DNA of 32,376 bases from assembly GCA_026993075.1 (NCBI GenBank), contig JALWUQ010000001.1:1-32376 (forward strand), given 5' to 3'. This DNA is from Campylobacteraceae bacterium (GTDB lineage Bacteria > Campylobacterota > Campylobacteria > Campylobacterales > JALSKU01). The notes beneath the pieces were generated by a model. The model did not search any database. It was not told the DNA's origin and worked only from the letters and a program-made list of their open reading frames with translations. Positions 26,596-32,376 of this stretch are shown here, one piece after another; positions within the stretch are counted from its first letter, which is position 1, and every line of letters starts with the position of its first letter. A program made the translations under genes and the position numbers.

Positions 26596-27750
26596 GTGAA
26601 GATAGCTATCGTTGAAGATGATATAAATATGAGAAAATCTTTAGAAATATCTCTTGATGAATATACAGAATTTGAGATAATATCATTTAAAAATGCAAAA
26701 GATGCTATAAAAGGGATAGATGATAGTTTTGAGCTTGTTATAACCGATATAAATATGCCAGATATTGATGGGATTGAATTTATAAAAAAACTCGACAGTA
26801 GATTTGAAATCATAGTAATAACTGGCAACGCTACACTAAACAGAGCTATTGATGCGATAAGACTTGGGGTTAAAGATTTTTTGACTAAACCATTCGAAGT
26901 TGATACTTTGGTAAACGCCATAAACAGAAGTGCAAAAGTTCAGAAAAAGACAAAAAAAATATCTATGAAAACTCAAGAAGATAACAAAACAGATTCTTTA
27001 TTTTTGGGAAAATCAAAAAAATTAGATGAGATACTATCAATAGCAAAAAAAGCTGCCAATAGTAATGCAACTATAATGCTTTTGGGCGAAAGTGGAGTCG
27101 GTAAAGAGCTTTTTGCAAAGTTTGTTCATAAAAATTCAAAAAGAGAAAAAATGCCGTTTATCGCTATAAATATGGCGGCAATTCCGGAAAATCTACTTGA
27201 GAGTGAACTTTTTGGATATGAAAAAGGAGCTTTTACAGATGCGGTTTCAACCAAAAAAGGTTTTTTTGAATTGGCGGATAAAGGTAGTATTTTTTTAGAT
27301 GAATTAGCTGAAATGCCACTGTCTTTGCAGGCAAAAATCCTTAGAGTTTTGCAAGAGAAAGAGCTTGTAAGAGTCGGCGGCTCAAAATCTATAAAGATAG
27401 ATATTAGAGTTATTTGTGCCACAAATGCAGATATTTTTCAAAGAGTGCAAGATAAAAAGTTTAGAGAAGATTTGTATTATAGACTAAATACAATACCTCT
27501 TACGATTCCTCCTTTAAGGCAAAGGAAAGAAGAGATAAGTGAAATTGCTATAAAAACTCTTAAGAAAATTTGCGCTAAGTATGATTTGGAAGATAAATCC
27601 TTTAGCGAAGAGGCTTTAGCATCACTTTTTAGCTATAATTGGCCCGGAAATATAAGAGAGCTTATATCTGTTGTTGAAAGAGCAGCAATACTTAGTGATG
27701 AAAATAAAATAAGCAAAGATGATTTGTTTTTGCAAAGCAGAAAATATTAA
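26596..27750 (+). CDS. flgR: Flagellar sigma-54 response regulator FlgR
   Basis: NtrC-family activator of sigma-54 flagellar genes, normally phosphorylated by the kinase FlgS. The receiver domain (1-115) has the phosphorylation site Asp51 and Lys98. The AAA+ domain (about 137-370) has Walker A GESGVGKE at 164-171, GAFTDA at 211-216 where most family members have GAFTGA, and Walker B SIFLDE at 231-236. The protein ends soon after the AAA+ domain with no Fis-type helix-turn-helix, as in H. pylori FlgR. GTG 26596 with GGAG at 26585-26588 is preferred; an in-frame ATG at 26581 has no ribosome site. It follows flgQ by 31 bases and is in the flgP transcription unit. Confidence 0.9.
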   Translation: MKIAIVEDDINMRKSLEISLDEYTEFEIISFKNAKDAIKGIDDSFELVITDINMPDIDGIEFIKKLDSRFEIIVITGNATLNRAIDAIRLGVKDFLTKPFEVDTLVNAINRSAKVQKKTKKISMKTQEDNKTDSLFLGKSKKLDEILSIAKKAANSNATIMLLGESGVGKELFAKFVHKNSKREKMPFIAINMAAIPENLLESELFGYEKGAFTDAVSTKKGFFELADKGSIFLDELAEMPLSLQAKILRVLQEKELVRVGGSKSIKIDIRVICATNADIFQRVQDKKFREDLYYRLNTIPLTIPPLRQRKEEISEIAIKTLKKICAKYDLEDKSFSEEALASLFSYNWPGNIRELISVVERAAILSDENKISKDDLFLQSRKY

Positions 27751-27760
27751 GGAAAAAAAA

Positions 27761-28792
27761 ATGAGAAAATTTAATGTCGCAGTAGTTGGAGCGACTGGGG
27801 CTGTCGGGGAAGAAATTTTTAGGATATTACAAGAGAAAAAATTTCCTATAAATAACCTGCTCCCTTTAGCAAGTAAAAATAGTGCAGGAAAAGAGATAAA
27901 GTTTTCAGGAAAAACTTATAAAGTGCAAGAGTTAACAGAAGAGATTTTTGACAAAGAAGAAGTTGATATAGCCTTTTTTAGTGCAGGAGGAGGTATATCT
28001 GAAAAATTTTGTCCGATTGCCGCAAATTCCGGTGCAGTTGTTATAGATAATTCAAGCCACTTTAGAATGGATATGGATGTGCCTTTGGTAGTTCCGGAAG
28101 TAAACCCTAAAGATATAAGAGATTGGAGAGTAAAAGGTATCATCGCCAATCCAAACTGCTCTACTATACAAATGGTTCTTGCATTGAAACCTTTAGATGA
28201 TTTGTACGGAATCAAAAGAGTTGATGTCAGCACTTATCAAGCAGCAAGTGGTGCCGGTAAAAAAGGTATGGAAGAGCTTGTTTTGCAAATGCAGGATTTT
28301 TTTAATTTTAAGTTAAGTGATAGTAAAAAAGAAGCATTTGTACATCAAATAGCATTAAATGTCATACCTCATATAGATGTACCCCAAGTAAACGGATATA
28401 CCAAAGAAGAGATGAAAATGGTAAATGAATCTCAAAAAATATTACATAAAAACTTTGAAATTTCAGCTACTTGCGTAAGAGTTCCAGTTTTAAGAAGCCA
28501 TAGTGAGTCCATAACAGTAACATTTGAAGATGGGATTGATATTGATTTGGATAGAATAAAAGAAGCTTTGGAGAGCTTTGAAGATGTGGAAGTTATGGAT
28601 GATTTGCCAAATGCCTTGTATCCAATGCCTATTGTTTCGACTGATACTGATATTACTTATGTTGGAAGAATCAGAAAAGATATATATAAAAGCAATATCT
28701 TACATTTTTTCAATGCAGCCGATCAGTTAAGAGTAGGAGCGGCCACAAATGCTGTTAGAATTGCTCTAAAATGGATAGAATTGGAGAGTTGA
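27761..28792 (+). CDS. asd: Aspartate-semialdehyde dehydrogenase
   Basis: Reduces aspartyl phosphate to aspartate semialdehyde, the branch point to lysine, diaminopimelate, threonine and methionine. The NADPH loop GATGAVG is at residues 10-16, catalytic Cys133 in NPNCSTIQ, and the active-site Arg244-x-His246 in VLRSHSE. Length 343 is normal. AAGGA at 27749-27753 overlaps the flgR stop and precedes ATG 27761; an earlier in-frame ATG at 27719 lies within flgR and was rejected. The stop overlaps the next start as TGATG. Confidence 0.96.
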   Translation: MRKFNVAVVGATGAVGEEIFRILQEKKFPINNLLPLASKNSAGKEIKFSGKTYKVQELTEEIFDKEEVDIAFFSAGGGISEKFCPIAANSGAVVIDNSSHFRMDMDVPLVVPEVNPKDIRDWRVKGIIANPNCSTIQMVLALKPLDDLYGIKRVDVSTYQAASGAGKKGMEELVLQMQDFFNFKLSDSKKEAFVHQIALNVIPHIDVPQVNGYTKEEMKMVNESQKILHKNFEISATCVRVPVLRSHSESITVTFEDGIDIDLDRIKEALESFEDVEVMDDLPNALYPMPIVSTDTDITYVGRIRKDIYKSNILHFFNAADQLRVGAATNAVRIALKWIELES

Positions 28793-29304
28793 TGATAGAG
28801 AAGCTTTTTGAGGGGCTTATTTGGAGAAGCAGGTTTGTAGTTATACTTGCAGTAATATTTGGTTTGCTTGGAGCTATTGTTTTGTTTATAATTGCAAGTT
28901 TAGATATATACAATATCTCTGTATATACCATAACAGCACTTCTTACAAATGCGCATCCTGCAAAATTACATGAAAATCTGGTTTCAACTATTATTGGAGC
29001 TGTTGATCTTTATTTGATAGCAGTTGTTTTATTTATATTTGCTTTTGGATTGTATGAACTTTTTATAAGTGAAATAGATGAAGCAATGAATGATAAAAAA
29101 ACAAGTAAAATTTTAGAAATTCACAGCTTGGATCAGTTAAAAGACAAGATTGCCAAAGTTATCATAATGGTTTTGGTTGTGAGCTTCTTTCAAAGAGTCT
29201 TACATACTGAATACAACGGTGCCAAAGAAATGCTGTATTTTGCCCTGTCGATTTTAGCTTTGGCTTTGGGACTTTATTTTTTACATAGAAATTCAAAACA
29301 TTAA
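28792..29304 (+). CDS. YqhA/UPF0114-family membrane protein
   Basis: A 170-residue inner-membrane protein of the YqhA (UPF0114) family, function unknown. It has four hydrophobic segments at about 15-37, 66-92, 122-140 and 147-165, and the family-like stretch [23 protein letters not shown] 28792 overlaps the asd stop (TGATG) with GGAGAG at 28782-28787, so it is translated together with asd. hemE starts ten bases after its stop. Confidence 0.82.
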   Translation: MIEKLFEGLIWRSRFVVILAVIFGLLGAIVLFIIASLDIYNISVYTITALLTNAHPAKLHENLVSTIIGAVDLYLIAVVLFIFAFGLYELFISEIDEAMNDKKTSKILEIHSLDQLKDKIAKVIIMVLVVSFFQRVLHTEYNGAKEMLYFALSILALALGLYFLHRNSKH

Positions 29305-29314
29305 AAGGAAAAAA

Positions 29315-30340
29315 ATGATTTTTACAGATGCCTGTAAAGGAAAAAAAACACCATATACTCCCGTTTGGATCATGAGACAAGCAGGAAGATATCTTCCTGA
29401 GTATATGGAAGTTAGGAAAAAAGCCGGCAATTTTTTAAATCTTTGTCATACACCAGAACTTGCTGCGGAAGTTACTTTGCAACCGGTGGATATTATCGGT
29501 GTTGATGCGGCTATAATGTTTAGCGATATTTTGGTAGTACCAAATGAGATGGGTATGAAACTTGACTTTGTTAAAGGTGAGGGACCTATTTTTGAAAAGC
29601 CTGTAAAAACAAAAAATGATGTAGATGGATTGCTTGGTGCAAAAGAAGCGGCAGATAAACTGACTTATGTATATGAAACCATAAAAATAACAAGAGAAAA
29701 ACTAAGTGATGAAAAAGCACTCATAGGTTTCACAGGAGCTCCTTGGACGCTCGCAACTTATATGGTTGAGGGACAAGGTACCAAAACATACAATATAGTA
29801 AAAAAGCTTATCTATACAGATCCTAAACTTATGCACTATCTACTTCAAAAAGTATCCGATGTTATCAAATACTATCTTGAAAATCAGATCAAATCCGGAG
29901 TCAATGTGGTACAGATTTTTGATAGTTGGGCTGGTGCTCTTGAAAAGAGTGCTTATATGGAGTTTAGCTGGAGATACATAAAAGATATATGCTCTTATAT
30001 CAAATCAAAATATCCAGAAATTCCTATCATTGTTTTTCCAAAAGGTATAGGTACTTATCTTGATGACATTGATGGCGATTTTGATGTTTTTGGAGTTGAT
30101 TGGGGAACTCCTATGTCTTTGGCAAAAGAGAAATTAGGCGATAGATATATTCTTCAAGGCAACATGGAGCCTTGCAGGTTATATTCCAAAGAAGCTACTA
30201 AAGAGTGTGTTATGTCTATTGCAGATACTATGAGAGACGGGCGACATATATTTAACTTAGGTCATGGGATATTGCCTGATGTGAGTGTTGAAAATGCAAA
30301 ATATTTTGTATCATTGGTAAAAGAAGTTACTAAGAGATAA
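29315..30340 (+). CDS. hemE: Uroporphyrinogen decarboxylase
   Basis: Removes four carboxyl groups from uroporphyrinogen III to make coproporphyrinogen III in heme synthesis. It carries the N-terminal signature [15 protein letters not shown], the catalytic-aspartate region [32 protein letters not shown] and the C-terminal [15 protein letters not shown]. Length 341 is standard. AAAGG at 29304-29308 precedes the ATG. A radical SAM gene begins one base after the stop; in C. jejuni hemE (cj1243) is likewise followed by a radical SAM gene (cj1244), as I recall. Confidence 0.97.
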   Translation: MIFTDACKGKKTPYTPVWIMRQAGRYLPEYMEVRKKAGNFLNLCHTPELAAEVTLQPVDIIGVDAAIMFSDILVVPNEMGMKLDFVKGEGPIFEKPVKTKNDVDGLLGAKEAADKLTYVYETIKITREKLSDEKALIGFTGAPWTLATYMVEGQGTKTYNIVKKLIYTDPKLMHYLLQKVSDVIKYYLENQIKSGVNVVQIFDSWAGALEKSAYMEFSWRYIKDICSYIKSKYPEIPIIVFPKGIGTYLDDIDGDFDVFGVDWGTPMSLAKEKLGDRYILQGNMEPCRLYSKEATKECVMSIADTMRDGRHIFNLGHGILPDVSVENAKYFVSLVKEVTKR

Positions 30341-30341
30341 A

Positions 30342-31268
30342 ATGACAAAAGAATATAAATATATCTTTGGACCTGTTAACTCAAGAAGATTTGGAGTATC
30401 TCTTGGGATTGATTTAAGTCCATTTGAGAAGTCATGTAATTTTGATTGTGTTTATTGTGAGTTAAAAGGTGCAAAACCTATTGATTACATAAAAAACCCT
30501 CCAAAAGTTGAAGATATCGTAAATGAAGTAAAAGAAGCATTGGTAAAATTTAAAAATATAAATGTTATAACGATAACTTCCAATGGAGAGCCTACTTTAT
30601 ATAAAGATTTGGATAAACTTGTTTTAGGATTAAATAAAATAAAACAAAATAAAAAGTTACTCATTTTATCAAATAGTTCAACCGTATGCGATAAAAAGAT
30701 TGCTGATATATTGATGGATATTGATATAGTTAAGCTTTCTCTTGATTGTGCCACTCAAAAATGTTTCAAAAAGATAGATAGACCTTTAAAAGGTTTAAGT
30801 ATTGATGATATTATAAAAGGCATAAAGACTTTTTCAAAAAGATTTAAAAATATTTTAGTTATAGAGATACTTCTTGTAAAAGGTATCAATGATAATCAAG
30901 AAGAAATAAAACGATTAAATGAAGTTTTAAATATAATAAAGCCAAGTCGTATAGATATAGGTACTATAGACAGACCACCTGCGTACAATGTAAAGCCTAC
31001 GGACGAAAAAGAAATGATAAAATTATCAAATATATTTACTAACCTTGTAGTATCTTTTATACATAAAAACCCTCCATTAACTAAAGAAAATTTTTCTACA
31101 AAAGAAATACTTGTTTTATTGAAGCATCGCCCTCAAAGCCAGTTTGACATCAATAGTTTTTTTAATGAGGATTCAAAAAAAAAGGTAATGGAACTTTTAG
31201 ATCAAAAGCTGATTGAACAAAAAGATATCGGAGGAACTGTCTTTTATCAACTCTCCAGCAAAAGATAG
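30342..31268 (+). CDS. Radical SAM protein (COG0731-like) with winged-helix end
   Basis: A 308-residue radical SAM protein. The 4Fe-4S ligands are Cys32, Cys36 and Cys39 (CNFDCVYC), followed by a SAM-binding TITSNGEPTLY and the barrel strand SLDCATQKCF. The C-terminal ~70 residues (STKEILVLLKHRPQSQFDI onward) look like a winged-helix domain. The reaction is not known; COG0731 includes the wybutosine enzyme Taw1 of archaea, but bacterial members are mostly uncharacterised. Adjacency to hemE suggests co-expression rather than a shared pathway. It overlaps nothing and ends in a short AGATA-GTTT-TATCT stem at its stop. Confidence 0.88.
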   Translation: MTKEYKYIFGPVNSRRFGVSLGIDLSPFEKSCNFDCVYCELKGAKPIDYIKNPPKVEDIVNEVKEALVKFKNINVITITSNGEPTLYKDLDKLVLGLNKIKQNKKLLILSNSSTVCDKKIADILMDIDIVKLSLDCATQKCFKKIDRPLKGLSIDDIIKGIKTFSKRFKNILVIEILLVKGINDNQEEIKRLNEVLNIIKPSRIDIGTIDRPPAYNVKPTDEKEMIKLSNIFTNLVVSFIHKNPPLTKENFSTKEILVLLKHRPQSQFDINSFFNEDSKKKVMELLDQKLIEQKDIGGTVFYQLSSKR

Positions 31269-31287
31269 TTTTATCTCCTGATCTTAT

Positions 31288-31322
31288 GCACTATAAGTAG
31301 AGCTTTTCGGGAAAAAGTGCTC
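31288..31322. terminator. Hairpin between convergent genes
   Basis: The 57-base gap between the radical SAM gene and the TAXI gene holds CTTTT-cggga-AAAAG (31303-31317). It is flanked by GAGC 31300-31303 with GCTC 31319-31322, or alternatively by GCACT 31288-31292 with AGTGC 31316-31320. The T- and A-runs in the arms would suit termination from both sides. The segment resembles the two ends of the element at 5588-5691. Confidence 0.4.
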
Positions 31323-31325
31323 AAG

Positions 31326-32276
31326 TCACTTTAACAGCCCAGCTTCTTTAAAAGCCTTTATGGCACCTTTTTGCTGAGGTATAGCCAAACCTTCAAGTAA
31401 ACTTTTTTTAGTTATAGTTTTATATGCTGGTTGTAGTTTTTTAAAAGCATCAAAATTATCTAAGATAGCTTTTGTTATAGTATAAACCAATTTATCGGAA
31501 ACCTTTGAAGTAGTAACAAGTACAGCTTTTACTCCGATGCTAGGCGTATCATGATTTACACCTTTGTAAAATGTTCCAGATATTACACCTCTGGCATAGT
31601 AGGGGTACTTCTTGTATAAAGGATTTATTTTAGGTCCATCTATTGGTATGATATCTATATTGGATGATTTGGCAGCATCTTTGACATTTGCTGCTGGATG
31701 TCCAAGTACAGCAAAATAACCATCAATTTTATGATTTTTTAAGAGACTTGGATCTTCGCTTAAACCCATTTTACTCGCTAGAGCCAAGTCTTTGTCGCTT
31801 AAGCCAACTGCTTTCATAACGATTTGCGCAGTTGCTCTTGTGCCAGAACCTGGCAAGTCAATATTTATCTTTTTTCCTTTGATGTCAATAAGCTTTCTTA
31901 TTCCAGAATCTTTTCGCACAACCAAAGTTAAAAGTTCTGGATATATTGCCATAACACTTCTGAGATCTTTTATTGGTTTTCCTTTAAACTCTTTCAATCC
32001 ATTGTACGCTTGGTATGCAATGTCACTTTGAGATAAGCCAAAGTCAAATTCTCCTGTTTTGACAGCTTTTATATTATAAACTGATCCAATAGTTGACTCA
32101 ACAGAACATCTGATATGACTTATCTTTCTCTGTTTGTTAACAATTCTGCAAATAGCTCCGCCTGTTGGATAATAAACACCAGTAACACTACCTGTACCAA
32201 TAGTAATAAACTGGTCACCAAATGCACTAAGAGTCAGTATTGAAATAGATATAAAAGCCAATATTTTTAGTTTCAC
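31326..32276 (-). CDS. TAXI-family TRAP transporter solute-binding protein
   Basis: Periplasmic receptor of 316 residues with a cleavable signal peptide (about 1-20, ending SAFG) and the TAXI family start ITIGTGSVTGVYYPTGGAICR. Further family features are the STIGSVYNIKAVKTGEFDFGLSQ region, VRKDSGIRKLIDIKGK, and DLPGSGTRATAQ. TAXI receptors deliver organic acids or amino acids to a TRAP permease; the ligand cannot be predicted here. The start is GTG 32276, eight bases after GGAG. No TRAP permease gene lies downstream, since the radical SAM gene is convergent; it would have to be upstream, beyond the window, or elsewhere. Confidence 0.92.
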   Translation of the reverse strand: MKLKILAFISISILTLSAFGDQFITIGTGSVTGVYYPTGGAICRIVNKQRKISHIRCSVESTIGSVYNIKAVKTGEFDFGLSQSDIAYQAYNGLKEFKGKPIKDLRSVMAIYPELLTLVVRKDSGIRKLIDIKGKKINIDLPGSGTRATAQIVMKAVGLSDKDLALASKMGLSEDPSLLKNHKIDGYFAVLGHPAANVKDAAKSSNIDIIPIDGPKINPLYKKYPYYARGVISGTFYKGVNHDTPSIGVKAVLVTTSKVSDKLVYTITKAILDNFDAFKKLQPAYKTITKKSLLEGLAIPQQKGAIKAFKEAGLLK

Positions 32277-32306
32277 TCTAAAATCTCCTTATAAAACATA
32301 TTCATG

Positions 32307-32312
32307 ACTATA
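32307..32312 (-). promoter_or_regulatory. Putative -10 box for the TAXI gene
   Basis: On the minus strand TATAGT lies about 31 bases before the GTG start, below T-rich sequence. The remaining bases to the window edge are AT-rich with no gene seen. Confidence 0.3.
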
Positions 32313-32376
32313 CAATAAATCTATTTTAAAAAACTTAAAAAATTAATTTTATATTACTCTTTTATTTAACATGATA

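Noticed and set aside
26463-26921. Minus-strand open frame across flgQ and flgR
   Set aside because: It lies over the strongly conserved receiver domain of FlgR on the other strand and has no recognisable product.
1-32376. CRISPR arrays, insertion sequences, prophage or toxin-antitoxin genes
   Set aside because: No regularly spaced repeats, transposase or integrase motifs, or small paired toxin-like genes were found on either strand.

Overview
The window is a strongly AT-rich, gene-dense chromosomal segment from a member of the Campylobacterota (Epsilonproteobacteria). The placement rests on protein content (MagIII-type 3-methyladenine glycosylase, FlgP/FlgQ/FlgR, a Csd-type M23 peptidase overlapping a bactofilin) and on gene order. 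As I recall the genomes, bases 1-15597 follow C. jejuni cj1095-cj1085c and H. pylori HP1551-HP1541, and bases 22492-28792 follow C. jejuni cj1028c-cj1023c. The genus cannot be settled from the sequence. All genes lie on the + strand except lnt at the left edge and a TAXI-type binding protein at the right edge. No rRNA, tRNA, insertion sequence, prophage or CRISPR array was seen.

Layout. (1) 1-4064: lnt, divergent from yajC-secD-secF (lipoprotein acylation and Sec export). (2) 4065-5764: a two-gene cassette, a COG0701 (ArsP-like) permease plus a small redox-active disulfide protein, between secF and leuS. It has its own operator-like palindrome and is followed by a structured intergenic element. 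(3) 5765-17047: a tightly packed run of leuS, lptE, a diguanylate cyclase, folC, a Csd-like M23 peptidase, bactofilin (ccmA), mfd, a YmdB-like phosphodiesterase and magIII, most genes overlapping or nearly so. It joins LPS assembly, cell shape, folate and DNA repair. (4) 17140-22382: two tandem PPK2 polyphosphate kinases, prs, lepA and a lipoprotein. (5) 22492-29304: a comF-like gene, gyrA, flgP-flgQ-flgR, asd and a YqhA-family membrane protein. (6) 29315-32276: hemE, a radical SAM protein, and on the minus strand a TAXI-family solute receptor.

Most of this is conserved housekeeping sequence, and I found no clearly new multi-gene system. The observations most worth following are regulatory. 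They are a good match to a sigma-54 promoter (GG-N10-GC) across the end of gyrA, immediately upstream of flgP-flgQ-flgR, whose last gene is the sigma-54 activator; a hairpin that buries the lepA Shine-Dalgarno, with a competing upstream hairpin; a near-perfect 11-bp-arm palindrome at the permease promoter; and a roughly 105-nt structured element before leuS whose ends reappear at the hemE/radical-SAM-TAXI junction. Among proteins, the FlgR without a DNA-binding domain and with GAFTDA in place of GAFTGA, the PPK2 pair, and the diguanylate cyclase inside an envelope operon stand out.
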